DNA of 64,000 bases from Hymenobacter sp. APR13 (GCF_000737515.1 NZ_CP006587.1:1553001-1617000); one strand, 5' to 3'; counted from the stretch's first letter, positions 18,071 to 27,542 are shown. A program made the numbers and translations. The notes: generated by a model from the sequence alone, not told the origin.

Positions 18071-19915
18071 CTACTCAGCGGCCAGCAAATCGGCGCTACG
18101 CTTCACAAACGCGGTTAGCGCCTCGCCTTTCAGCATGTTCTGGGCAAGCAGGGCCAAATCGAAGGCCTGGCGGGCCAGCTTCTGGCCGGCTTCGCCCTCG
18201 GCGTGCAGCACGCGCTGAGCCACGGGGTGGTTGGCATTCACGCTCACGGTGTAGCTGTCGGGCAGCGAGCCAAACATCTGCATGCCGCCGCCACCGCCGG
18301 AGCGCTGCATGTCCTTCATGCGGCGCATGAACTCGGGCAGCGTGATGATAACCGGCGCATCCTGCGGCGAGAGGGCCTCCACCTGCACGTGCATCTGCTC
18401 GTTGCTGATGGCCTCCTTGAACAGCTCCTGCAGCTTGGTTTTGTCGTCGTCGCTGAGGACGCTCTCGGTGGTTTCCTCTTTCTCGATCAGCTTACCAACG
18501 GTGTCAGCATCCACGCGCTTGAAGGTGGTTTTCTCCAGCTTCTGCTCCAGCTGCCCGATGAAGTGCGAATCGAGCGGACCGTTGAGCTCCAGTACATCGT
18601 AGCCGCGCTCCGTAGCGGCCTGCACGAAGCCGTGCTGCGCCTCGGCGTCGGTGGTGTAGAGCACTACCGTTTGCTCGTTCTTGTCTTTCTGGTTGGCCTG
18701 CACGAACTCCTGATACTCGGGCAGCGTGAACAGCTTACCGGCCACGTTCTGCACCAGCGCGAAGTCCTTGGCCTTATCGTAGAACTTCTCGTCGGAGAGC
18801 ATGCCGTACTTCACGAACAAGCCGATATCTGACCACTTGGCCTCGTAGCCGGCGCGGTCCTGCTTGAACAGGCTGCTGAGCTTATCGGCGACCTTCTTGG
18901 TGATGTAGGTGTTGATTTTGCGCACCGCGGCATCGGCCTGCAGGAAGCTGCGCGACACGTTCAGCGGAATGTCGGGCGAGTCGATGACGCCGTGCAGCAG
19001 CATCAGGAACTCGGGCACCACGTCCTTCACCTCGTCGGTGATGAACACCTGGCGCGAATACAGCTGGATTTTGTTGCGCTGGAACTGCAGCTCGTCCTTC
19101 ACCTTCGGGAAGTACAGGATGCCGGTCAGGTTGAACGGGTAGTCGACGTTGAGGTGAATCCAGAACAGCGGCGGCTCGGAAAACGGATACAGCTCTTGGT
19201 AGAACTTCACGTAGTCCTCGTCGGTGAGCTCCGAAGGCTGCTTGGTCCAGATGGGAGCCGTCTGGTTGATGGTTTCGCCCTCGAACTCGATTTCGATGGG
19301 CAGAAACTTGCAGTACTTGGTGAGGATGCCCTTCAGGCGGGCCGGCTCCAGAAACTCGTCGGAGTCTTCGGCCACGTGCAGCACCACGTCGGTGCCGCGC
19401 TCGGCCTTAGCGTGCTCGCCAGTGGGCTCTTCCAGGGTGAATTCGGTGCTGCCGTCGCAGGTCCAGTGGGCCGTGAGGGTGTCATCTTTGTACGACTTCG
19501 ACCAGATTTCCACTTCCTTGGCCACCATAAAGGCCGAGTAGAAGCCCAGGCCAAACTGGCCGATGATCTGGTCTTTGGTGGCGGCGTCCTTCTCCTTATA
19601 CTGCTCCACAAACTCCGTGGCGCCGGAAAAGGCAATCTGGTTGATGTACTTCTTGATTTCCTCGGCGGTCATGCCTAGGCCGCGGTCGGAAATCGTGATT
19701 TTGCGGGCCTCCTTATCCACGGTCACCCGCACTTTCAGTTCACCCAGCTCGCCCTTGAACTCGCCCAGCTGGGCTAGGCTCTTGAGTTTCTGGGTGGCAT
19801 CTACTGCATTGCTGACCAGCTCCCGCAGGAAAATCTCGTGGTCGGAATACAGGAACTTCTTGATGATCGGAAAGATATTCTCGGTATGGATCGAGATACT
19901 GCCTTTCTCTTGCAT
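18071..19915 (-). CDS. htpG: Molecular chaperone HtpG (Hsp90)
   Basis: 614 residues from the ATG at 19915 (MQEKGSISIHTENIFPIIKK); further upstream sequence is not family-like. The GHKL ATPase domain shows FLRELVSNAVDATQKL with the catalytic Glu and Asn, SDRGLGMTAEEI, and GQFGLGFYSAFMVAKEVE. The middle domain has LYSRQVFITD and DSPDIPLNVSRSFLQ with the gamma-phosphate-sensing Arg, followed by the dimerisation domain. All regions are complete. It is a cytoplasmic ATP-driven chaperone. It appears monocistronic with its own terminator; no promoter was confidently found. Confidence 0.97.
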   Translation of the reverse strand: MQEKGSISIHTENIFPIIKKFLYSDHEIFLRELVSNAVDATQKLKSLAQLGEFKGELGELKVRVTVDKEARKITISDRGLGMTAEEIKKYINQIAFSGATEFVEQYKEKDAATKDQIIGQFGLGFYSAFMVAKEVEIWSKSYKDDTLTAHWTCDGSTEFTLEEPTGEHAKAERGTDVVLHVAEDSDEFLEPARLKGILTKYCKFLPIEIEFEGETINQTAPIWTKQPSELTDEDYVKFYQELYPFSEPPLFWIHLNVDYPFNLTGILYFPKVKDELQFQRNKIQLYSRQVFITDEVKDVVPEFLMLLHGVIDSPDIPLNVSRSFLQADAAVRKINTYITKKVADKLSSLFKQDRAGYEAKWSDIGLFVKYGMLSDEKFYDKAKDFALVQNVAGKLFTLPEYQEFVQANQKDKNEQTVVLYTTDAEAQHGFVQAATERGYDVLELNGPLDSHFIGQLEQKLEKTTFKRVDADTVGKLIEKEETTESVLSDDDKTKLQELFKEAISNEQMHVQVEALSPQDAPVIITLPEFMRRMKDMQRSGGGGGMQMFGSLPDSYTVSVNANHPVAQRVLHAEGEAGQKLARQAFDLALLAQNMLKGEALTAFVKRSADLLAAE

Positions 19916-20044
19916 GGCGCGTGAAAAATGGAGGTGAACAAGTAAAAACCGGACGATCTGCCAGTGGCCCAAAGCCCTGACGTCGTTGGCCGGTGCGGTT
20001 CAAATCCTATTCCACCCTGCCGGGCGCTGTCATCCTGACAGCGT

Positions 20045-20518
20045 CTAGCGCCCAGCCGCCTGCCCTTCCGGCTGGCTTCTGGCGCAGCCATTGTGCCATT
20101 CCTGCTCCATGGCGGCCACCACGGCTTCGCTGTCGGCTAGCCAGTCCAGGGCCGAGTGGCCGTCGGAGAAGAAGTGCACTTGTGTATTGAGGTAGTAGCG
20201 GCCGTCATGCACCACGTTTTCCAGCACCAGCTGGTTGTGCAGGCTGGCCGGCAGCACCAGCGCCACGTGCTGCAGCGGCATGGTGCGGGCGCGGGGCAGC
20301 CATTCCTCGCTCAGCCACGCCTGTTCCTGAGCGCCCACCGGCGGCATGGTGCTGGTGTCGGCCAGCATGTGCGTGACGCCATAGCGGAGCGTGTAGCTAA
20401 GCAGCTGGTTGAGCGCCAGCTGAAAGGCTGGCAGTTGCATGGCTCCCCGCCACTGCCAACGTAGCAGCTTAAGAGAGGGCTGCAACTGCAGCAACATAGA
20501 ATCGTGGATATAGAGCAT
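20045..20518 (-). CDS. STAS-like protein of unknown role
   Basis: 157 residues from the ATG at 20518 (MLYIHDSMLLQLQPSLKLL); an upstream extension to 20587 is Arg-rich and unlike a protein start. The pattern of beta strand, helix, strand (LRWQWRGAMQLPAFQLALNQLL, THMLADTSTMPPVGAQEQAWL, HVALVLPAS) resembles STAS/SEC14-like cytoplasmic proteins that are common in Hymenobacter. No catalytic residues are visible. Ligand and partner are unknown. It is flanked by unrelated genes. Confidence 0.7.
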   Translation of the reverse strand: MLYIHDSMLLQLQPSLKLLRWQWRGAMQLPAFQLALNQLLSYTLRYGVTHMLADTSTMPPVGAQEQAWLSEEWLPRARTMPLQHVALVLPASLHNQLVLENVVHDGRYYLNTQVHFFSDGHSALDWLADSEAVVAAMEQEWHNGCARSQPEGQAAGR

Positions 20519-20650
20519 AGCCGCCCGCGCTGCCCTAACCCGGCAGCTTCGGATGCTACGAAAGTAGCGCGGCCCCTGGCGCGGCACCGGGGTTTTCGGC
20601 TGTTCCGGCCAGTATCCGGATGAACGGCTGCTTTTCGTCGGTGGAGAAAA

Positions 20651-20818
20651 TCAGGCAGCCAGCGCCCACTCCGGTGCCGTGCTACGGCCGGCCGTTGGGC
20701 TAGGCGGCGGCAGAGCCCGAGCTGGTGCGGGCGCGGGGGCAGCCGCCCGGAAAACAGTGGCGGGGCGGCGGTAGCCCTGCCGGGCCGGCCGGTAGCCGAA
20801 GGAAGGCTTCTTCGTCAT
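20651..20818 (-). CDS. Possible small Arg/Pro/Ala-rich protein
   Basis: A 55-codon frame starting MTKKPSFGYRPARQGYRRPA. It is basic at the N-terminus and then low-complexity Ala/Pro. Its ATG overlaps the stop codon of another tiny frame (20815-20904) by 4 bases. No family is recognised. In GC-rich DNA such a frame may be chance; the overlap and the protein-like start are the only support. Confidence 0.3.
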   Translation of the reverse strand: MTKKPSFGYRPARQGYRRPATVFRAAAPAPAPARALPPPSPTAGRSTAPEWALAA

Positions 20819-20904
20819 ACAAACAGGGCGTCGGGGGCAGAAATGGCGGCGGGGCGCAGCACTTGGGCAACGCGCACCAGCAGGCGGGCAGTCAGGTTTT
20901 TCAT
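20815..20904 (-). CDS. Possible 29-residue peptide upstream of the small basic ORF
   Basis: A 29-codon frame, MKNLTARLLVRVAQVLRPAA then ISAPDALFV, starts at 20904 and ends TGA, with ATGA overlap to the next frame. The N-terminus is amphipathic and basic. It could be a leader peptide or a small protein in its own right. No match is recalled; support is positional only. Confidence 0.3.
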   Translation of the reverse strand: MKNLTARLLVRVAQVLRPAAISAPDALFV

Positions 20905-21082
20905 GGAGCAAAGTGGCAATGGAATCTGGCGGCAAAGGTCCGGCAGGCATATTGCCCACACGTTTTCACGCAGTTATGCTTTCGTGAATTGGCAGCGGGC
21001 CGGGGTCGGTCAATTCCACGGTGCGGCAACCTGAATCGAAATTTCCGTGTACATTTGCCTTCGTTCGACACATTGTTGCATA

Positions 21083-21424
21083 ATGCAAACCCTTCGCTCC
21101 CGGCTGGCTATACTGCTGCTGCTCTGCTTTACGCGGGTGCTGCTGCCGGAGGCGTGGGTGCTGAACCTGCACGCCCACGAACACACCACCGAGGAGCCCA
21201 CGCAGCTGCCGGGGTCGTTCAAAAACAAAGCGCTGCTGAGTGCTAAGCACCAGCATTGCGCCGTCGACCACTTCTGCAACGTGCCATTTCAGTTGGCTAC
21301 GACCGTGCAGCTGCCCGAGGTTTTCCGGGTGTATGAGCGGAGCGTTGCTACCCCGGTAACAGCCGTCTGGTGGGCTGATCTGTGCCGCCCGGCCGATTTG
21401 CGCGGCCCGCCCAGCCTGAGCTAA
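21083..21424 (+). CDS. Small exported His-containing protein upstream of a TonB receptor
   Basis: 113 residues from the ATG at 21083. A hydrophobic segment at residues ~5-20 (LAILLLLCFTRVLLPEAWV) is a signal peptide or anchor. The mature part is rich in His and Cys-containing clusters: LHAHEHTTEEP and KHQHCAVDHFCNVPFQ. These could bind a transition metal; this is inference. A -7-like element TACATTTG lies at 21050-21057 without a matching -33 element. The stop is 147 bases before the TonB receptor, suggesting one unit with the receptor and the lipoprotein behind it. Confidence 0.7.
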   Translation: MQTLRSRLAILLLLCFTRVLLPEAWVLNLHAHEHTTEEPTQLPGSFKNKALLSAKHQHCAVDHFCNVPFQLATTVQLPEVFRVYERSVATPVTAVWWADLCRPADLRGPPSLS

Positions 21425-21571
21425 ACCCGTTTGTGGCCGCCCGGGCGGCTTCGGCGTTGCCTGCCGAAGCGCCCCGCGTCTGGTTTTCCAGACCCTCTCC
21501 CCTGCCCGCCGGCGTACGGCCAGGCACGGCGGCGGCCGGTTTAGTTGCTCACCGGCTCCTTCTCTTTTCCT

Positions 21572-23980
21572 ATGCTTTTCCGTGTCCCGGCTGCGCCGGG
21601 GGCGGCGTGGCGCTGGCTGTGGCTGCTGCTTCTGTGGCGCGCGGCGCAGGCGGCCAGCGCCCAGCCCGGGTGCACCCTGACCGTCAGCGGGCGCGTGGCC
21701 GACCACGAGTCGCGGGCGGCGCTGCCCGGCGCTACCCTCGTGGTGCTGGGCAGCCAGCAAGCCACTCAGACTGATGTCGACGGCCACTACCACCTGGAGC
21801 TGTGCCCCGGCACCTACCGCGTGCAGGTCAGCTTTGTGGGCTATGCGCCCGAGATGCTGGATCTGCGCCTGACCACGGCTCCGGTGGTGCGCGACGTGCA
21901 GCTGCACCCCGATGCCGTGCTGCTGCGCGGGGCCGTGGTGCGGGGCGAACGGCTGGCCGTGCCCACTACCCAGACCACGGCGGCCCTCACCGGCCAGGCC
22001 CTGCAGCAAACCCGCGGCCAGGCCCTGGGCGAAGCGCTGCAGCGCGTGAGCGGCGTAACGGCCATCCAGACCGGTCCCGGCATTTTCAAGCCGATGATTC
22101 ATGGGCTGCATTCCAACCGCGTGACGCTGCTCAACAACGGCGTGCGTCAGGAAGGCCAGCAGTGGGGCGTGGAGCACGGCCCGGAAATCGACCCGTTTAT
22201 TGCGTCCCGATTGACGGTGGTGAAGGGCGCGGCCAGCGTCCGCTACGGCTCCGATGCCATTGGCGGCGTGGTGCTGGTGGAGCCCGAACCGCTGCGCGAC
22301 TCGGCCGGTGTGGGCGGCGAGCTGAACCTGGTGGGCATGAGCAACAACGGCCTGGGGGCCGCCTCAGCCACGCTGGAAGGCAATTTCCGGCAGCTGCCGG
22401 CCCTGAGCTGGCGCGCACAGGGCACGCTGCGCAAGGCCGGCACCATGCGCGCGCCGGGCTATTATCTCAAAAATTCGGGCTTCGAGGAAGGCAACTTCTC
22501 CGGGGCCGTGGGCTGGAAAAAAGACGCGTACGGCGTGGAGGCTTTCTACAGCCAGTTCAACAGCCGCATCGGCATTCTGCCGGCCGCCCACGCCGGCAAC
22601 CAGTCCGATTTGCTGCTGGCCGTGGGCCGCGAACGGCCGCTGGAAACCACCGGCTTCAGCTACGACATCATCCGGGCCTACCAGCAGGTGCGCCACGACG
22701 TAGCCAAGCTCAGCGGCTTTGTGCGCACCGGCAACGCCGGCCGCCTGCAGCTCACACTCAGCCACCAAACCGACTTCCGCGACGAGTACGACAAGTCCCG
22801 CCCGCGCAACGACGAGCGGGCCGCGGCCGGCAAGCCGGAGCTGAGCTATACCAACCGCACCAGCATCGGGGAGCTGCTGTGGGAGCACCGGCCCTGGCAC
22901 GGCTTCACAGGCAGCGTGGGCGTGTCGGGCACGTACCAGGCCAACCGCTACGCCGCCGGCAGCCGGCAGTTCATCCCGTTCTACACCAACCTGACGGGCG
23001 GCGCTTTCCTGATTGAAAAGTGGCAGCAGGGCCGCTGGCTGCTGGAAGGCGGCCTGCGCCTGGACCGCCGCGACCTGGCCGTACGCCGCGCCGACCGCGA
23101 CACGACGGGCGCCTTCTTCGTGGACCGCACCCGCTTTCAGTACACCACGCCCGCCGCCTCGCTGGGCGCCACCTACGACGCCTCGGCTCACCTCACGCTG
23201 GGGTTGAACGCCGGCCTGACCCGCCGCGCGCCGGCCGCCAACGAGCGGTTCAGCGACGGAGTACACAACGGCATGTATGAGCTGGGCAACGATCTGGTGC
23301 CCGGCAACGCCCCGCTCACGCCCGAAACGGCCCTCAACGTGGGCCTGACGGCCACCTGGCACCACAACCTGCGCTTCAACGGCGAGCTGACTGTTTACCA
23401 GAACCGCATCCGGGGCTTCATCTACCAGGTGCCGCTGCTGCCGCTGGTCCAGACCATCCGGGGCGCGCACATCAGCTGGCAGTTTCTGCAGACCGATGCC
23501 ACGTTCCGGGGCCTGGATCTGAGCAGCTCCTACCTGCTCACGCCGCAACTGCTGCTGAACCTGAAAGGCTCGGTGGTGCGCACCCGCGACACCCGCGCCA
23601 ACGAGTGGCAGATTCTGATGCCCGCCGACCGCGCCGAAGTATCGGTGCGATACGACTGGCCCGCGACTGGCCCGGCCGGGCGCCTGCGCAGCCCCTACGC
23701 CCAGCTGGGCGGCGTGGCCGTGGCGCGCCAGACCCGCGTGCCCCGCAACTATGAGGCCCGCGACCTGCTAGCTCCGCCCGCCGGCTACGGCCTGCTGAAC
23801 CTGGAGCTGGGCGGCACCCTGCACTGGGGCCGCCTGCCGCTGGAGCTGAGCGTGGCGGGCTCCAACCTGCTCAACCACCGCTACCGCGACTACCTCAACC
23901 GCTACCGCTACTTCACCGACGAAATGGGCCGCAACGTGACGCTGCGCGTGCGCGTGCCGCTCGAATTCAGCCGCCGCTAG
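21572..23980 (+). CDS. TonB-dependent receptor (probable metal/metallophore uptake), copy 1
   Basis: About 802 residues from the ATG at 21572. A signal peptide is followed by a carboxypeptidase-like regulatory domain (CTLTVSGRVADHESRAALPG to about residue 110). The plug carries RVSGVTAIQTGPGIFKPMIH and NNGVRQEGQQWGVEHGPEID, and a 22-strand-type barrel ends VTLRVRVPLEF. Such receptors import scarce ligands across the outer membrane using TonB energy. The plug motif QEGQQWG-EH, shared with the receptor at 25018, together with the His-rich neighbours, suggests a transition metal such as zinc or copper rather than a sugar; this is inference. No SusD gene is present. Confidence 0.9.
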   Translation: MLFRVPAAPGAAWRWLWLLLLWRAAQAASAQPGCTLTVSGRVADHESRAALPGATLVVLGSQQATQTDVDGHYHLELCPGTYRVQVSFVGYAPEMLDLRLTTAPVVRDVQLHPDAVLLRGAVVRGERLAVPTTQTTAALTGQALQQTRGQALGEALQRVSGVTAIQTGPGIFKPMIHGLHSNRVTLLNNGVRQEGQQWGVEHGPEIDPFIASRLTVVKGAASVRYGSDAIGGVVLVEPEPLRDSAGVGGELNLVGMSNNGLGAASATLEGNFRQLPALSWRAQGTLRKAGTMRAPGYYLKNSGFEEGNFSGAVGWKKDAYGVEAFYSQFNSRIGILPAAHAGNQSDLLLAVGRERPLETTGFSYDIIRAYQQVRHDVAKLSGFVRTGNAGRLQLTLSHQTDFRDEYDKSRPRNDERAAAGKPELSYTNRTSIGELLWEHRPWHGFTGSVGVSGTYQANRYAAGSRQFIPFYTNLTGGAFLIEKWQQGRWLLEGGLRLDRRDLAVRRADRDTTGAFFVDRTRFQYTTPAASLGATYDASAHLTLGLNAGLTRRAPAANERFSDGVHNGMYELGNDLVPGNAPLTPETALNVGLTATWHHNLRFNGELTVYQNRIRGFIYQVPLLPLVQTIRGAHISWQFLQTDATFRGLDLSSSYLLTPQLLLNLKGSVVRTRDTRANEWQILMPADRAEVSVRYDWPATGPAGRLRSPYAQLGGVAVARQTRVPRNYEARDLLAPPAGYGLLNLELGGTLHWGRLPLELSVAGSNLLNHRYRDYLNRYRYFTDEMGRNVTLRVRVPLEFSRR

Positions 23981-24031
23981 GGCTGCTGCCTAGCTTTTCA
24001 ACCCTTTTTTCCACCTTCATTTTTCAGCATC

Positions 24032-24601
24032 ATGCACAATCCCCTGCTTTCCAAATCCTTGCTGGCTCTGCTGATTGCGGCACCCCTGTTCAGCGCCTGC
24101 AGCAACGACGATGACGACCCGACGCCCGACGAAGACAACGAGCAAATCACGACCCTGACTTACACGCTCACGCCGCAGGGCGGCGGCACGCCGGTTTCCA
24201 TCACCTACCGCGACCTGGACGGCGACGGCGGCGCGGCCGCGACCATCTCGCCGGCCACGCTGGTGCTGGCCCCCGGCACCACCTACACCGGCGCCGTAAC
24301 GCTGCTGGACGAAACCAAAACGCCGGCCGAGAACATCACGGCCGAAGTGCAGCAGGAAGCCGACGAGCACCTGCTGGTCTTCACGCCTTCCGGCGTAAAC
24401 CTGACCATCACGCGCACCGACCGTGACAGCAAGAACCTGGAAATCGGGCTGGCGACGCGGGCCGTGGCGGGCGCGGCCAACACGGCCGGCACCACCGGCT
24501 CGCTGAAAATCGCGCTGCGCCACCAGCCTGGCACCAAAGACGGCTCCGCCACCCCCGGCGACACCGACGTGGAAGTGACCTTCCCAACGGCTGTGCGGTA
24601 G
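24032..24601 (+). CDS. Acidic lipoprotein partner of the TonB receptor
   Basis: 189 residues. A lipoprotein signal (SLLALLIAAPLFSAC, Cys near residue 23) is followed by an Asp-rich stretch SNDDDDPTPDEDNEQ. The folded part has the pattern TLTYTLTPQGGGTPVSITYR-DLDGDGG, GTTYTGAVTLLDETKTPAENI, QQEADEHLLVF, and ends GDTDVEVTFP. I recognise this as a Bacteroidota family sometimes labelled 'type 1 periplasmic binding fold' and often found beside TonB receptors. The 51-base gap from the receptor implies co-transcription. A ligand-capturing or surface role is likely, but unproven. Confidence 0.75.
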   Translation: MHNPLLSKSLLALLIAAPLFSACSNDDDDPTPDEDNEQITTLTYTLTPQGGGTPVSITYRDLDGDGGAAATISPATLVLAPGTTYTGAVTLLDETKTPAENITAEVQQEADEHLLVFTPSGVNLTITRTDRDSKNLEIGLATRAVAGAANTAGTTGSLKIALRHQPGTKDGSATPGDTDVEVTFPTAVR

Positions 24602-25017
24602 GCTGGTGGCTTTCGGTGATGAGGTGACAGGTGACAGGTGACAGGTGACAGGTAAAAGAAGAACGTCATTCCGAGCTTGCGAGGAATCTCGCCAGCGGGC
24701 TAATTCCCCAAAACTGTATCACCTGAAACTAGTCGTCTGGCTCCCCCTCTCCACGGGAGAGGGGGCCGGGGGGTGAGGTACGGGCGAGATGCTTCGGCTG
24801 CGCCTCTGCATGACGCTCAACCTCATCACCATTCACCTCATCGCCAAAAAAATATAGCGGGGCTGGCTGCAAACGGCCCTGCGCCTTTTCTCCCTGGTTT
24901 GGTTGTGGAGAACAACGGGAAAGCTCCGGCCGGTGGTCGGAGCCTTCTTTTATTTGGGGCCAACGCATCCTGCGGGCTCTTTTGCCGTTCATTCGCCTGC
25001 GCTTACTCCTGCTTTTT
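24602..25017 (+). other. Intergenic region with tandem and palindromic repeats
   Basis: No gene is supported here. It holds four tandem copies of GTGACAG (24624-24651) and a single-arm copy of the CATTCCGAG...GAGGAATCT repeat (about 24665-24690). It also has a short GC-rich hairpin (CCCTCTCC/GGAGAGGG at about 24744-24765), a half-copy of the GAGATGCTTCG...TGCATGAC repeat (24786-24815), and a hairpin around 24922-24944 followed by T-rich sequence. The last element could terminate the upstream transcript. No -33/-7 promoter was convincing. Confidence 0.6.
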
Positions 25018-27468
25018 ATGCTTCGTTCTTTCCTCACGGCCGGCTGTCTGCTGGGTGCCGGCAGCGTGCTGGCCCAGACTCCGCCCGCCCGCCCGGCCCG
25101 CACAGTGGCCCCGGCTACGCCTGTTACCGGCCGCATCACCGATGCAGCCACCGGCGAGGCCCTGCCCGGCGCCACGCTGTACTTCTCCGACCTCAAGCAG
25201 GCCACGTCTACCGATGCCACCGGCAACTTCCGGTTTGGCAACCTGCCCAAAGGGCGGTTTCTGGTGCAGGTGCGCTTTGTGGGCTACACGCCGGTGGTGC
25301 GCACCGTAGACACCGGCAGCGGCCAGCCGCTCGACGTAGCCCTCACGCCCGCCGAAACCGAAATCGGGCAGGTGATTGTGACGGGCGTTTCGGCCAGCAC
25401 CGAGATGCGCCGCTCGGCCATTCCGACCAGCGTGGTGGACCAGACGCGCCTGCGCCAGACCTCGGCCACCAACGCCGTGGATGCTATTGCGCACACGCCC
25501 GGCCTCAGCCAGATTACCACCGGCGCGGCCATCAGCAAGCCCATTATCCGGGGGCTGGGGGCCAACCGTGTCATCACCCTCAACAACGGCGCCAAGCAGG
25601 AAGGCCAACAATGGGGCGACGAGCACGGCATCGAAATCGACGAGTTCGGCATCGACCGGGTGGAAATCATCAAGGGGCCTGGCTCCTTATTATATGGTTC
25701 CGACGGGCTGGCCGGCGTCATCAACTTCCTGGCGCCCGACCCGGTGGAGGACGGCCGCATTGTGGGCTCGGTGGCGGCCAACTACCAAACCAACAACCGC
25801 CAGCAGGGCTATTCGCTCTGGAATGCCGGCAACCTCAACGGCCTGAACTGGCAGGTGCGCGGCTCGGGCAAAGTGGCCGGCGCCTACCAGAACCGCTACG
25901 ACGGCCGCGTGTACAACTCCGGCTTCCGGGAGCTGAACGGCAGCGGCTACGTGGGCTTCAACAAAAGCTGGGGCTACTCCCACCTCACCGTCAGCAGCTT
26001 CAACCAGATTCTGGGGCTGATTGAGGGCGAGCGGGACTCCACCTCGGGCCGGTTTCTGAAGACCGTGAGTCTGGGTGGGGATGCCCTGGCCGGCGTGATT
26101 ACCGACGACGCCGACCTGCGCACGCTCAACCTGGACGTGCCGCGCCAGCAGATCAACCACCTGCGCATCGGCACCGACAACAACTTCATTCTGGGCCAGC
26201 ACCGCCTCACGCTGAACGTGGGCTGGCAGCAGAACCTGCGCCGCGAGTTCGGCAACCCCACTGATTACTACGAGAAGTCGCTGTTCTTCCAGCTGCGCAC
26301 CGTGGACTACGCTTTGCGCTGGTTTCTGCCCGAAATGAACGGCTGGAACACCACCGTGGGCGTGAGCGGCATGCAGCAGGAAAACCAGAACAAGGGCGTG
26401 GAATTCCTGATTCCGGCCTACCGCCTGCTCGACGGCGGCCTGTTCGGCGTCACCAAAAAGAGCTTCGGCAAGCTGGACCTCAGCGGCGGCCTGCGCTACG
26501 ATGCGCGCCGCATCACGGCCGATGCGCTGTACCTCAACGACGACGAGCAGCCGGTGCCCGCCGGCCAGGGCGAAACCAAGTTTGCCGGCTTCCGGAGCAC
26601 CTTCCGCAACGTGAGCGGCAGCGTGGGCGGGGCCTACAATTTCAACGACAAGTGGCTGCTGAAAGCCAACGTGGCCCGCGGCTTCCGGGCGCCCAACATT
26701 GCCGAACTGGGCTCCAATGGCATCCACGAGGGCACCGTGCGCTACGAAATCGGGGAGCCTGACCTGCGGGCCGAAACCAGCCTGCAGGTGGATGGCGGCC
26801 TGAGCTTCGTGTCGGACCACGTGAGCTTGTCGGCTGATGTGTTCCGCAACCAGATCAGCAACTACATCTTCCCGCGGGCTTTAAGCACGCCCACCGGCCA
26901 GGATTCGGTGTCGGTGGAAGGCGACCGGGTGTTCCGCTACGGGCAGGGCGACGCGCGGCTGGCCGGCGGTGAAGTCAGCCTCGACCTGCACCCCCACCCG
27001 CTCGACTGGCTGCACTTCGAAAACAGCTTCTCCATGGTGCGGGCGCTGCAGTTCGACCAGCCCGAAGGCCAGCAACGCCTGCCCTTCATCCCGGCCGACC
27101 GGCTGCAGTCGGAGCTACGGGTGAACTTCAGCAAGGTGGGCACCTCGCGGCTGCGCAACCTCTACGCCCGCGGCACCGTGGAGCACAACTTCCAGCAGAA
27201 CCGCATCTTCTCAGCCTTCGACACCGAAACCCGCACACCGGGCTACACCCTCGTGAACCTGGGCCTGGGCTCCGACCTGACCAACGCCAAAGACAAAACG
27301 CTGTTTTCGGTGTACCTGACGCTAAACAACGTGTTCGACGTGGCGTACCAGAACCACCTTAGCCGCCTGAAATACACGGCCATCAACTACGCCACCGGCC
27401 GGCAGGGCGTGTTCAACATGGGCCGCAACCTGAGCGTGAAACTGATTGTGCCGTTGTCGTTTAAGTAA
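25018..27468 (+). CDS. TonB-dependent receptor (probable metal/metallophore uptake), copy 2
   Basis: 816 residues from the ATG at 25018 (MLRSFLTAGCLLGAGSVLAQ), a clear signal peptide. A carboxypeptidase-like regulatory domain (TGRITDAATGEALPGATL to ~residue 115) precedes the plug, with PIIRGLGANRVITLNNGAKQ, EGQQWGDEHGIEIDEFGIDR and VEIIKGPGSLLYGSDGLAGV. The barrel ends LSVKLIVPLSFK. The motif combination PIIRGLG-NRV resembles the ZnuD group of zinc receptors in my recollection. It is a diverged paralog of the receptor at 21572 and is followed by a CDF metal exporter. Confidence 0.92.
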   Translation: MLRSFLTAGCLLGAGSVLAQTPPARPARTVAPATPVTGRITDAATGEALPGATLYFSDLKQATSTDATGNFRFGNLPKGRFLVQVRFVGYTPVVRTVDTGSGQPLDVALTPAETEIGQVIVTGVSASTEMRRSAIPTSVVDQTRLRQTSATNAVDAIAHTPGLSQITTGAAISKPIIRGLGANRVITLNNGAKQEGQQWGDEHGIEIDEFGIDRVEIIKGPGSLLYGSDGLAGVINFLAPDPVEDGRIVGSVAANYQTNNRQQGYSLWNAGNLNGLNWQVRGSGKVAGAYQNRYDGRVYNSGFRELNGSGYVGFNKSWGYSHLTVSSFNQILGLIEGERDSTSGRFLKTVSLGGDALAGVITDDADLRTLNLDVPRQQINHLRIGTDNNFILGQHRLTLNVGWQQNLRREFGNPTDYYEKSLFFQLRTVDYALRWFLPEMNGWNTTVGVSGMQQENQNKGVEFLIPAYRLLDGGLFGVTKKSFGKLDLSGGLRYDARRITADALYLNDDEQPVPAGQGETKFAGFRSTFRNVSGSVGGAYNFNDKWLLKANVARGFRAPNIAELGSNGIHEGTVRYEIGEPDLRAETSLQVDGGLSFVSDHVSLSADVFRNQISNYIFPRALSTPTGQDSVSVEGDRVFRYGQGDARLAGGEVSLDLHPHPLDWLHFENSFSMVRALQFDQPEGQQRLPFIPADRLQSELRVNFSKVGTSRLRNLYARGTVEHNFQQNRIFSAFDTETRTPGYTLVNLGLGSDLTNAKDKTLFSVYLTLNNVFDVAYQNHLSRLKYTAINYATGRQGVFNMGRNLSVKLIVPLSFK

Positions 27469-27480
27469 GTTAGCACGAGC

Positions 27481-27510
27481 AGTAGCGCGAACTACAAAGT
27501 TCGCGCTACT
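27481..27510. repeat. Perfect hairpin repeat after the second TonB receptor
   Basis: AGTAGCGCGAACT (27481-27493) and its exact complement (27498-27510) enclose the loop ACAA. The same sequence recurs at 51353-51375 and 51417-51439, so it is a dispersed element. It lies 12 bases after the receptor stop codon and could terminate transcription, though no T-run follows. Confidence 0.8.
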
Positions 27511-27542
27511 GTCTACGGTAAACCACTGCGCAAAATCCTCCC

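Noticed and set aside
19985..20030. tRNA-like 3' half (GGTTCAAATCC followed by TTCCACCC)
   Set aside because: No matching 5' acceptor arm, D-arm or anticodon arm can be found upstream within 100 bases. It may be chance or a tRNA remnant.
24624..24651. CRISPR-like array from the GTGACAG repeats
   Set aside because: Units are 7 bases, directly tandem with no spacers, and no cas gene is present anywhere in the window.
21572..27468. Sus-type polysaccharide utilisation locus
   Set aside because: No SusD homologue or glycoside hydrolase accompanies the TonB receptors.
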